A stretch of 64,000 nt of DNA from Streptomonospora nanhaiensis (GTDB taxonomy: Bacteria; Actinomycetota; Actinomycetes; Streptosporangiales; Streptosporangiaceae), in contig NZ_JACCFO010000001.1 of assembly GCF_013410565.1 (NCBI RefSeq), positions 248,001 through 312,000 on the forward strand. Direction: 5' to 3'. This document shows positions 17,325 through 25,873 of the stretch, piece after piece. Position 1 is the first letter of the stretch; each line of letters starts with the position of its first letter. The notes below the pieces were generated by a model. That model saw only the letters and a program-made list of their open reading frames with translations. It was not told the origin of the DNA and did not search any database. The translations under genes and the position numbers were made by a program.

Positions 17325-17497
17325 AGGGGTCTCCTTTCCGTGTTGACGCTGTGGACCTCGGCGCGCCGCCGCGCAGACCCGGTGGGCCTCACGGTGTGGA
17401 CGGCGCACCGCCAACCCCCTGCCGGGGGGAGGACCGCCGCCCCCGCGCGCACCGGCGCGGGGGTGGGGCCGCCGGGGCGGCAGCCTGCCTGGGGACG

Positions 17498-19789
17498 TCA
17501 CGTCGCCTCCCGCGACCGCGCCGGCGCGGCGCCGCGCCGGCCCGGGGGACCGGCCAGCCCGGTCTGGTCGGCGGCGAAGGCGTGGGCGTCGGCGGCCAGG
17601 CTGATGGCGCGGGTGACGGCGCGCGGCCCGTGGCCGACGTCGCGCTCGTAGCGCAGCAGCACCGGGCGGTGCCCGCCCCGCGCCTGGAGCGCCGCGCACA
17701 TCTTGCGCGGGTGGGCGGCGTCGGTGCGGGTGTCGCCGTGGAACCCGGTGAGCAGCACCGCCGGGTGCCGGGCGGTGCCCTCGGCGAGCACGCGGTGGTA
17801 GGGGGAGTAGGACATCAGCGCGGCGAAGTCGGCGGGGTCGGCGGCGGTGCCGAACTCCCGGGTCCACATGGCACCCAGGCCCAGGCGCTCGAAGCGGGCC
17901 ATGTCGGCCAGCGGGGCCGAGGCGATGACCGCCGAGCACAGGTCGGGCCGCAGTGCGGCGGCGGCCAGCACCAGCAGACCGCCGGCCGAGCCTCCGGACA
18001 GGCACAGTTGGCCGCGCGAGCACCACCCGGCGGCCACGAGTTCGTCGGCGGCGGCGATCAGATCCTCGACCGCGCGCACCTTGGCGCGGCCGGAGCCGCG
18101 CAGATGCCATTCGCGGCCCCGGTCGCCTCCGCCGCGCACGTGCGCGACCGCGTAGCGCCCGCCCGCCAGCAGCCAGGCCAGCACGGTGGCGCTGAACCCG
18201 AACTGGCGCGGGCGGCCGAATCCGCCGTAGGCGTGGAGGATGGTCGGGCCGGGGGCGAACGCGGGGCCGGCGGGGACAGGGGCGGGGGCTGTTGGCCCGG
18301 TGGCGGCGGGCACGGCAGTGGAGGGCACGGCGGCGAAGACCGTGACGGGCACCCGCGTGCCGTCGGCCGAGCGGCACCACGTGGTGCGTCGGCGGATGTC
18401 GGCGGGGGGCGCGGGCGCGGTCCCGCGCGGCCAGGGCCGGGGGCGTTCGGCGCCGGGCGCCAGGGTCAGCACGCACTGCTGGGTGGCGACGTCGGCGTAG
18501 CACAGGTGGGCGCCGCCGTCCGGCTCGGCCTCCAGGCGGGTGACCATGCCCTCGTCGGGCAGCGGAAGCACGCGCAGCAGCCGGCCGTCGCGGGGGTCGT
18601 GCGCGGCGAGTTCGCTGATGCCCAACCGGGTGCGGGTGAGCAGCAGTTCGGGGGCCTCGGCCGTGCCCGCCGCCGCGAACCCGTCGAGCGTGGCGTCAGG
18701 GTCCTCGGGCACGACCTCGCGCCAGTTGGCGGTCCCCGGATCGCGCGGGTCGACGGCGCAGATCCGCCGCCGGGGCGCGCCCAGGGTGGTGCGCAGGTAG
18801 AGCATGCCGTCGGGACCCAGGTCGGGGTGGGACTCCGCGTCCAGGCCCACGTGCACGGGCCGCCAGCGGGGGCGGGCGGGACCGCCGTCGAGGTCGGCGG
18901 CGGACAAGGCGCCTGCGGCGGCGGTGGGGGCGGTGGTGGCCCCCGCGGCGTCGGTGGCTGCTGCGGCGGGGGCAGGTTCGGCGGGGCCGCCCAGGTCGGC
19001 GATCCACAGGTCGGTGCGGTGGCCCGTGCCGTGGCTCTCCGACACCACCAGCCAGCGGCCGCCCAGCAGCCGTACACCCGGGACGGTGCGCGGACCCGAG
19101 CAGGGGCGGACCAGCACGTCGGGCTCCGACCGGCCGGCCGAGACGCGGTGCAGCCACACGCCGCGCCGGCCGTCGGTGTCGTCGCGGCGCACGAAGTAGA
19201 ACGCATCGGGGGAGACCCAGGCGACGTGGGAGTAGCGGACCCCCCGGATCGCCTCCTCGACCGGCAGGCCGGAGTCGGTGTCCAGGACCCGCAGTACCCC
19301 GCGCTCGGTACCGCCCGAGGAGGTCTGCACGGCGACGCGGCGCCCGTCGGGCGAGGGCTCCCAGGAGTCCAGGGTGGTGCCGCCGCTGGGATCGAAGGCG
19401 TGGGGGTCGAAGACGGTGCGCTCGCGCGGGGGACCGGCGGGGTCGTCGGTGCCGGGGCTCAGGACGACGATGGCGGGGTGGTCGGCGCCGGCGCGGCGCC
19501 GGGTGGCGAAGACGAGGCCGCCGCGCCGCACCGGGGGAGTCCACAGGTCGGTGGCGACCAGTCGGCGGATGCGCTCGGCCAGCGGCGCGCGCAGCCGCCA
19601 ACGCGCGGCTGCGGCGGCGAACTCGCGCTCGCGGTCGGCCAGCCACTGGCGCGTGGCGGGGGAGTCGGGGTCCTCCAGCCAGCGGTAGGGGTCGGCCACC
19701 TGGATGCCGTGCACGGTCTCGACAACCGACAGCAGCGCGTTCCTGCCGTCCTCACCGGCGATGCCGTGGCGGGGGGCGGCGTTGCTCAC
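17498..19789 (-). CDS. Prolyl oligopeptidase family serine peptidase (S9)
   Basis: The 763-residue enzyme starts with the S9 N-terminal motif VADPYRWLED (residues 31-40), has a seven-blade propeller region to about residue 460, and a C-terminal hydrolase. The triad is visible: Ser601 in LSGGSAGG, Asp686 in HGDTRTD and His720 in DVGHGP. It has no signal peptide, so it acts in the cytoplasm. S9 peptidases cut short peptides and several remove RiPP leaders (for example FlaP in class III lanthipeptides). The neighbouring 37-residue peptide has a single Arg19 and Pro3 as plausible cleavage points. GTG 19789 overlaps the stop of an upstream 81-codon frame as GTGA. There are 173 bases, and probably a separate promoter, before the peptide gene. 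Confidence 0.92.
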   Translation of the reverse strand: MSNAAPRHGIAGEDGRNALLSVVETVHGIQVADPYRWLEDPDSPATRQWLADREREFAAAAARWRLRAPLAERIRRLVATDLWTPPVRRGGLVFATRRRAGADHPAIVVLSPGTDDPAGPPRERTVFDPHAFDPSGGTTLDSWEPSPDGRRVAVQTSSGGTERGVLRVLDTDSGLPVEEAIRGVRYSHVAWVSPDAFYFVRRDDTDGRRGVWLHRVSAGRSEPDVLVRPCSGPRTVPGVRLLGGRWLVVSESHGTGHRTDLWIADLGGPAEPAPAAAATDAAGATTAPTAAAGALSAADLDGGPARPRWRPVHVGLDAESHPDLGPDGMLYLRTTLGAPRRRICAVDPRDPGTANWREVVPEDPDATLDGFAAAGTAEAPELLLTRTRLGISELAAHDPRDGRLLRVLPLPDEGMVTRLEAEPDGGAHLCYADVATQQCVLTLAPGAERPRPWPRGTAPAPPADIRRRTTWCRSADGTRVPVTVFAAVPSTAVPAATGPTAPAPVPAGPAFAPGPTILHAYGGFGRPRQFGFSATVLAWLLAGGRYAVAHVRGGGDRGREWHLRGSGRAKVRAVEDLIAAADELVAAGWCSRGQLCLSGGSAGGLLVLAAAALRPDLCSAVIASAPLADMARFERLGLGAMWTREFGTAADPADFAALMSYSPYHRVLAEGTARHPAVLLTGFHGDTRTDAAHPRKMCAALQARGGHRPVLLRYERDVGHGPRAVTRAISLAADAHAFAADQTGLAGPPGRRGAAPARSREAT

Positions 19790-20031
19790 CTGAGACCGAG
19801 GGGTCGGGCAGCGGGGCCGGTGAACGCGCCGGGAACGGCGCGAGTTGCCGGAGACGCGGGAGATGCGGCCGCGGGCGGCGCAGGGGGCGCAAGAGGCGCG
19901 GCGAGGGCGGCTGCGGGAGGTGCTGCCAGGGGTGATGCGAGAGGTGCAAGTGGTGCGGGGGCAGAGCCAGGGCGACGGTTGCGCACAACCACATACTTCA
20001 AGCGGCGGTTGGTGCCGGTCAAGTGAGTCAT
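19786..20031 (-). CDS. Possible 81-residue Pro/Ala-rich ORF coupled to the peptidase gene
   Basis: The reading frame begins MTHLTGTNRRLKYVVVRNRR and continues as a Pro/Ala-rich stretch with about 20 prolines, ending PARPLGLR. Its TGA overlaps the GTG start of the prolyl oligopeptidase gene (GTGA), the form usual for translational coupling, and the peptidase has no other ribosome binding site. Against it: no ribosome binding site before ATG 20031 and codon third positions less GC-rich than in neighbouring genes. I recognise no family. It could be a leader frame, a second peptide substrate, or chance. Confidence 0.25.
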   Translation of the reverse strand: MTHLTGTNRRLKYVVVRNRRPGSAPAPLAPLASPLAAPPAAALAAPLAPPAPPAAASPASPATRAVPGAFTGPAARPLGLR

Positions 20032-21020
20032 GACTGGCACAAGGTCACGAAAAAATGTCGGCAAGGGACGTTTGTGGCAAAAGTGAGCAGTGCGGCAGGC
20101 GAGGTGGGGGATGGTGGTGGGGCTTGGGGCGGGGTGATGATCGGTTCCCGCAGTGGGTGGTCGGAGCGGTGACGTGGCGCCGAGGGCGGCGGGTGGCCGG
20201 GATGGGCGGTGATCGGCTCCCGGAGCCGGGGCGGAGGTTGTGGCAGCCGGGGTTCGCGGCCGGGCCGGGGTGGGGCGACGGGCGGTCGGCGCGCGGCAGG
20301 GCCGGCCGGTGGGGCAGGCGGCAGCTGCCTGACGCCCCAGCAGGCGGCTGGGCCGTCGACGAGTCGCATCCTCCTGGGCCTTCCGACTCGCCCACAGGGC
20401 AGAACGGACACCGAACCATCCAGGTCTCATACGGTGAGACGAAGACGCCACCTCTCGCGACGGTCTGCGGTCCACGGTCACCGGATTCGCGAAAAACCGC
20501 AGATCGTCGTCCGCGAGAACGGGTGAACCGTGCATATGGCCGCCGGAGCGGCGCTGTTGTCTCGGTATATGAGACACGGGCTGATCATGCCGCCCGTCGG
20601 GGTGTGGTGGGGCGGGCAAATGCAAGCGTTTTTCGGGCAAGTTCATCAAATCGGAGGCCTGTATACATTGTCATCCCGATTCCCGTCTCCTGCGCGCCGC
20701 AACCTGCGCTCGGCATCGGGTTGCCGCGTTTTCCGGCGGCCGCCGCGCCGTCGGAGACCTTGACCACCACGTCCGGGGCCCGCTGGTTGCCCCGCCCGGC
20801 CCCCGACCGCCCTCGTCGTCGCCCGTTCCCGTGGCCGGCGGGTTCGGCGACCGCCTGCCCGGCCGCCCGTGTGCCCTCGCTGCCTCGTCGGGGCGGTGCG
20901 TCGCAACCGGCCCTGCCGCTGCGCGCCGCACCGGCACCCGCTCGCCCTTGGTGCCCGTCCCCGTCCTTGGCGTTCTCCGTCTCGTCGCCACGCCCCCGCG
21001 TGCCGCTCGGCCGGGCGGTG
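20032..21020. other. About 1 kb without a confident gene, partly low GC
   Basis: No frame here has recognisable domains or a good ribosome binding site. Two stretches (20032-20140 and 20400-20700) are visibly less GC-rich than the surroundings and contain A runs and TA-rich words such as TGTATACA (near 20661). On the minus strand a frame around 20420-20530 reads PVLADDDLRFFANPVTVD; a similar DDDLRF segment occurs in the low-GC stretch at 45100-45380. I take the region to be promoter DNA plus decayed or foreign sequence. Confidence 0.5.
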
Positions 21021-21914
21021 TCAGCGGGTCGCCGACGGGCCGGGCCGGTGCTGCGAGGCGGGGGCGGTGCGGCGGGTGGCTGTGGCGGGGGCGGTGCGGG
21101 TTTTCGCGGGGCCGAGGCCGGTGCCGCCGCGCAGGCCGGTGCGAGGCCGGGCCTTCGGCAGTCCTTTCAGCAGGTCGGCGGTGTCGCGGACGGAGATCTC
21201 CAGCGGCCGGGGGGTGAGTGCGGCCACGGAGGCGCTGTAGCCGTCACCGGCCGCGACGTCGAGCAGTTGGACGTGGCCGGGGGCGGGACCGTTCGGCGTG
21301 TCCCAGGAGTGGACCGCTATGGGGGCGCCCGGGGGCGAGACGACCACCTTGGTCGCCGCGGCGAGCCCCTCGCCCGTTGCCTTGACCAAGGCCTCCTTGC
21401 GCGACCAGTAGGTGAAGAAGTCGGCCTCGCGCTGCCGCGGGTCGAGTCGGGTGAAGTGGCCGCGTTCGTCCTCGTGCAGCAGTTGGCCGAGGAGGCTGTC
21501 GACTCCCATGCGGACGGTCCGGACCTCCTGCACGTCGGCGCCCACCTGCACACCCCGGGCCATGGCCAGCAGGACGCGGTCTCCGGAGTGGCTGAAGGAG
21601 ATCTCCCACCCCTCGGCCGGGCCGCTGGGCCGGGGCTTGCCGCGCGGACCCCGGCCGGGCGGGTCCGCCTTGCCTTGACGGGGAGTGCGGAGGTGGTCGA
21701 AGGTCACCGACTCCGGCGCGATCCCGGCGGCCCGCCCCACCGCCAGGCGGGCGAGCCCGTGGGCCAGCGCGTAGCGGTCCTTGTCGGCGGGGACGCGGAA
21801 GGCGGCGTGCCGCTGCCGCTCGTCGGCGTCGAGCAGGCCGTACAGGGCGCGCAGTCGGTCGGGGGAGGTGGCGGTGAGGTCGCCCCACCACAGATCGCAC
21901 GTCAGGGGAGTCAC
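21021..21914 (-). CDS. Sfp-type 4'-phosphopantetheinyl transferase, copy 1
   Basis: The 297-residue enzyme would transfer phosphopantetheine from CoA to the Ser of carrier proteins such as the NRPS carrier at the left edge. It shows EISFSHSGDRVLLAMA, the metal-site motif GADVQEVR and FFTYWSRKEALVKATGEGL (Glu of KEA, catalytic Lys). Where most Sfp enzymes have Asp-x-Glu, this copy has Asp-Val-Gln followed by Glu. Start is GTG 21914 (VTPLTCDLWWGD), shared with copy 2. The last about 45 residues are a basic, low-complexity extension (LPKARPRTGLRGG onward) absent from copy 2, suggesting that the original stop was lost. Confidence 0.9.
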   Translation of the reverse strand: MTPLTCDLWWGDLTATSPDRLRALYGLLDADERQRHAAFRVPADKDRYALAHGLARLAVGRAAGIAPESVTFDHLRTPRQGKADPPGRGPRGKPRPSGPAEGWEISFSHSGDRVLLAMARGVQVGADVQEVRTVRMGVDSLLGQLLHEDERGHFTRLDPRQREADFFTYWSRKEALVKATGEGLAAATKVVVSPPGAPIAVHSWDTPNGPAPGHVQLLDVAAGDGYSASVAALTPRPLEISVRDTADLLKGLPKARPRTGLRGGTGLGPAKTRTAPATATRRTAPASQHRPGPSATR

Positions 21915-22078
21915 GGCCCTATTGTGGCGCGACTCCACGCAAACCGCGCACTCAACACAAATCCCCACATTCCTACTTGTGTCGACCGCTCGATCGGCCG
22001 CCGTTCGCCGCGCCGCCTCGGACCCGCGCGAGCGCCCGCCCGTCTGGGTGCGCGGCCGTGGGCGGGCGCGTGCGGCGG

Positions 22079-22831
22079 CTACCGCAACAGCTCGGCCGCG
22101 TCGCGGACGGCGATCTCCAGGGGCCGGGGAGTCAGTACGGCCACGGCCGCGCGGTACTCGTCGCCGGCGGGGATGTCGCGCAGGTGGACGTGGCCGGGGG
22201 CGGGGGCATCGGGCGAGTCCCAGGAGCGGACCTCGATGGGCGCGCCCGGCACCGAGAGGGTGACGGCGGTCAGGTTGCCGACCCCTTCCCCGGTGGCCTT
22301 GAGCAGGGCCTCCTTGCGCGACCAGTAGGTGAAGAAGGCGGCCTCGCGCTCCTGCGGGCCGAGCGCGGCGAGGTCGGCGCGCTCGCCCTCGGTCAGCGCG
22401 TGGTCGAGGAGGCCGTCGAGGCTGGCGCGCAGCGACCGCACCCGCTCCACGTCGGCGCCCACCCGCACACCCCGGGCCATGGCCAGCAGGACGCGGTCTC
22501 CGGAGTGGCTGAAGGAGATCTCCCACCCCTCGGCCGGGCCGCTGGGCCGGGGCTTGCCGTGCGGCCCCCGGTCGGGCGGGTCCGCCTTGCGTTCGCAGGG
22601 AACGCAGCGGAGGTCGAAGGTCACCGACTCCGGCGCGATCCCGGCGGCCCGCCCCACCGCCAGGCGCGCGAGCCCGTGGGCCAGCGCGTAGCGGTCCTTG
22701 TCGGCCTGCAGGCGGAAGCGGGCGTGCCGCTGCCGTTCGTCGGCGTCGAGCAGGGCGGACAGGGTGCGCAGTCGGTCGGGGGAGGTGGCGGTGAGGTCGC
22801 CCCACCACAGGTCGCACGTCAGGGGAGTCAC
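22079..22831 (-). CDS. Sfp-type 4'-phosphopantetheinyl transferase, copy 2
   Basis: The 250-residue copy has the normal family length and canonical motifs: EISFSHSGDRVLLAMA, the Mg-binding GADVERVR (Asp-x-Glu) and FFTYWSRKEALLKATGEGV. It begins at GTG 22831 with the same VTPLTCDLWWGDLTATSPDR as copy 1. Its CPWxx-like insert DLRCVPCERK (near residue 75) replaces a cysteine-free segment in copy 1. It lies 164 bases upstream of copy 1 on the same strand. Being canonical, it is the more likely working enzyme for NRPS activation. Confidence 0.93.
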   Translation of the reverse strand: MTPLTCDLWWGDLTATSPDRLRTLSALLDADERQRHARFRLQADKDRYALAHGLARLAVGRAAGIAPESVTFDLRCVPCERKADPPDRGPHGKPRPSGPAEGWEISFSHSGDRVLLAMARGVRVGADVERVRSLRASLDGLLDHALTEGERADLAALGPQEREAAFFTYWSRKEALLKATGEGVGNLTAVTLSVPGAPIEVRSWDSPDAPAPGHVHLRDIPAGDEYRAAVAVLTPRPLEIAVRDAAELLR

Positions 22832-23063
22832 CGCCCCATTGTGGCCCGGCCCCGCCGGGACCCGCCACGGTGGACGCCCGCCCGGCTGTTTCCCGCCGAC
22901 TCCGGCTGATTTCGTCCGGTAACGGCCGGGGTCCGCCGCAAACGACTCGCCCGACCGGGGCATGAAACCGCCCCGCACCGGGCATCGACTCCTATGACCC
23001 CTCCGGTGCGAGGCCGCCTTCACCGCGACGTCGCCGGTCAGCCCGCTCACCAGGGAGGCCCTC

Positions 23064-23234
23064 GTGTCCATCATGGTGCTGTTCGGTATTGGGACACTCG
23101 TCATACTCGGCGTGCTCATCACCCTCTTCGTGCTCGCGTTCGTCGTCCGCGGCCCCGCTCTTGAGGACGACTCCACGGCCGACGACGACACCATCGACCG
23201 CTCGTTCCACACCCATGGAGTGCATTTCGGCTGA
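23064..23234 (+). CDS. 56-residue single-helix membrane protein
   Basis: GTG 23064 follows GGGAGG (23053-23058) by 5 bases. The peptide begins VSIMVLFGIGTLVILGVL and continues as one long hydrophobic helix (residues 3-28), then VRGPALEDDSTADDDTIDRSF and a short tail HTHGVHFG. It therefore has one membrane segment and an acidic tail. I do not recognise a family. The gene stops 67 bases before the DeoR gene and could be co-transcribed with it. Codon choice is less extreme than in neighbours. Confidence 0.6.
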   Translation: MSIMVLFGIGTLVILGVLITLFVLAFVVRGPALEDDSTADDDTIDRSFHTHGVHFG

Positions 23235-23301
23235 GAACGGCGGCTCTATCATCGGATCGCACAGGGCCGCCCACCCGGCCCGGCACCGAGATGGAGTTGT
23301 C

Positions 23302-24108
23302 ATGGCAGACGAGACCCGGCCCGCGTTCGCGGCCGAACGCCGCGAACGCATCCTGGAACTCGTGCGGGCCAACGGCGCCATGGCCCTGCGCGAGATCGCC
23401 TCGCGCGTGCGCGCTTCCGAGGTCACGGTGCGCCGCGACGTCCGCGCGCTGGAGGCCGAAGGCCTGATCGACCGCCGCCGGGGCGGCGCCGCGCTGCCCG
23501 GCCGTCTGGGCTACGAGCAGAGCTACGCGCAGAAGTCCGGCCAGGCCGCGCCCGAGAAGCTCGCCATCGCCGCCGCCGCGGCGCGCCTGGTCGAGGACGA
23601 CGACGCGATCGTGCTGGGCCCCGGCACCACCACCGAGGCCCTGGCCCGCGAACTCGTGGGCCGGCAGAACCTCACCGTGGTCACCAACTCCCTCCTGGTC
23701 GCCGAGGTCCTGGCCGCCGCCCCCGGGGTCGAGGTCGTGATGACCGGCGGCACCCTGCGCGGCTCCATCCGCGCGCTGGTGGGCACCGCCGCCGAGCAGG
23801 CGCTGGCGGGGCTTCGGGTGCGCCTGGCGTTCGTCTCGGGCAACGGCATCACCGCCGAGCGCGGCCTGAGCACGCCCAACCCGGCGGTCGCCAGCGTCGA
23901 CCGGGCCCTGGTGGCCTGCGCGCAGGAGGTCGTGGTGCTCGCCGACCACACCAAGGTCGGCGCCGACACCATGGTGCAGACCGTGCCGCCCGAGCACATC
24001 GCGCACCTGATCACCGACAACCACGCCGACCCCGAGGTGCTGATGACGTTGGAGGACATGGGCACGCTCGTGCACGTGGCGGTGCTGGAGGTCGACCGGG
24101 GCGAGTGA
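23302..24108 (+). CDS. DeoR/GlpR-family transcriptional regulator
   Basis: The 268-residue regulator has an N-terminal DeoR winged helix ([53 protein letters not shown]) and the C-terminal sugar-phosphate sensor domain: [47 protein letters not shown], and [17 protein letters not shown]. The effector is usually a phosphorylated sugar. ATG 23302 is the first start that gives the whole domain. No sugar operon adjoins it; the next gene is a mannosyltransferase, so targets are unclear. Confidence 0.92.
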   Translation: MADETRPAFAAERRERILELVRANGAMALREIASRVRASEVTVRRDVRALEAEGLIDRRRGGAALPGRLGYEQSYAQKSGQAAPEKLAIAAAAARLVEDDDAIVLGPGTTTEALARELVGRQNLTVVTNSLLVAEVLAAAPGVEVVMTGGTLRGSIRALVGTAAEQALAGLRVRLAFVSGNGITAERGLSTPNPAVASVDRALVACAQEVVVLADHTKVGADTMVQTVPPEHIAHLITDNHADPEVLMTLEDMGTLVHVAVLEVDRGE

Positions 24109-24208
24109 CGAACCGGGCGGCGCCGACGGGCAAAGGTGGGCAAATCCCTGCGAACCCCCCTACGCTACGTGTCATTCGCCCAAGCCCGCGAACCCCAGAG
24201 GAGCGCCT

Positions 24209-24997
<789 letters not shown>

Positions 24998-25115
24998 CCC
25001 CCGCCCGCGCGGCCCGTCCTGCGGCCCCGGCCGCCGTGCGGGTGCCTCTCCCCTCAATTCCCGGCGCGACTCCCCGCCGCACCGCGCCCCCACCCGCCAC
25101 CGACCGCCGCGGGCC

Positions 25116-25853
25116 TCAGCCCGCGCGGCCCGGGGGCGTGCGCAGCACCGTGTCGGCGATGCGCTGGGCCAGCGCCTCGGCCTGGTCGCGCATGCGGGGC
25201 ACCGTGGCCGGGCCGCCGTCGCGCACCGCGCCCACCGCGAACACCCGCCGCGCCGGCTCGCCCGACCCGGTGAGCACCGCGCCGCACCGGCACGCGGCCA
25301 GCCCCGCGCCCGCCCCGGCGCGCAGGGCGCCGGCCACCCGCGGCGGCGCCGCCTCGGCCGGATCGCCGGTGGCCACCACCACCGCCGCCGCCTCCACCCG
25401 CCCGCCGTCGGCCAGCAGCACGCGCGCGCCCGCGTCGTCGGCCTCCACCGCCGCCACCCGCGCCGTTCGGGTGACCAGGGCCGCGTGCGGCGCCGCCCAC
25501 GCGGCGGTGGCCGCCAGGGTGTCGGCGAGGTAGTCGCCGTAGACCCGGCGGGCCAGCACGGTGCCCGGCCCGCAGGCCGCGCCCGCCGCGCGCCGCCACT
25601 CCAGCAGGTGGCAGGGGCGGTCGGGCAGCGCCGACATGTCCTTGACAGGGGCCTCCAGCGGGCAGTCGCCGCCGGGGGAGCCGTAGACCCGCCCGCGCGC
25701 GAAGCGCCCGTGCTCGTCCAGCAGCACGATCCGGTAGACCAGGCGCAGCCAGGTGGTCGCGCGCAGCAGCGCGATCGCGGTCAGCGCGGCGCCGGGCCCG
25801 CCGCCCGCGAACACGACGGCCGGCGCGCCGCCTTCGGAGGCCGGAAGTCCCAT
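25116..25853 (-). CDS. FAD/NAD(P)-binding oxidoreductase, short form
   Basis: The 245-residue protein begins with a Rossmann motif (VVFAGGGPGAALTAIALL), then VYRIVLLDEHGRFARGRVYGSP, APVKDMSALPD and RVYGDYLADTL, features of the FAD-NAD(P)-binding family PF13454. A second dinucleotide strand is AAAVVVATGDP. Family members are usually much longer (400 residues or more), so this is a compact or truncated version. The substrate is unknown. It lies 20 bases after the stop of the DHA2 exporter on the same strand and is likely its operon partner. Confidence 0.7.
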   Translation of the reverse strand: MGLPASEGGAPAVVFAGGGPGAALTAIALLRATTWLRLVYRIVLLDEHGRFARGRVYGSPGGDCPLEAPVKDMSALPDRPCHLLEWRRAAGAACGPGTVLARRVYGDYLADTLAATAAWAAPHAALVTRTARVAAVEADDAGARVLLADGGRVEAAAVVVATGDPAEAAPPRVAGALRAGAGAGLAACRCGAVLTGSGEPARRVFAVGAVRDGGPATVPRMRDQAEALAQRIADTVLRTPPGRAG

Positions 25854-25873
25854 GCCACCGACTCTAGGACCTC

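Larger units (their letters stand above)
21021..22831 (-). repeat. Tandem gene duplication covering the two PPTase genes
   Basis: Units 21180-21914 and 22081-22831 are direct repeats about 0.9 kb apart. Long blocks are identical or nearly so at DNA level, for example the block around 21540-21640 that matches 22455-22557. The region coding for about residues 130-170 has diverged strongly. The pattern suggests a recent duplication with either gene conversion at the ends or selection in the middle. Confidence 0.9.

Noticed and set aside
17351-20026. An 891-codon plus-strand frame over the peptidase gene
   Set aside because: It is the shadow of the S9 peptidase, whose own frame has a full catalytic triad; the plus frame is Gly/Arg/Gln-rich with no motif.
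20585-20770. A 61-codon minus-strand ORF reading TMYTGLRFDELARKTL
   Set aside because: No ribosome binding site, no recognised family, and it spans a change in base composition; not enough to call a gene.
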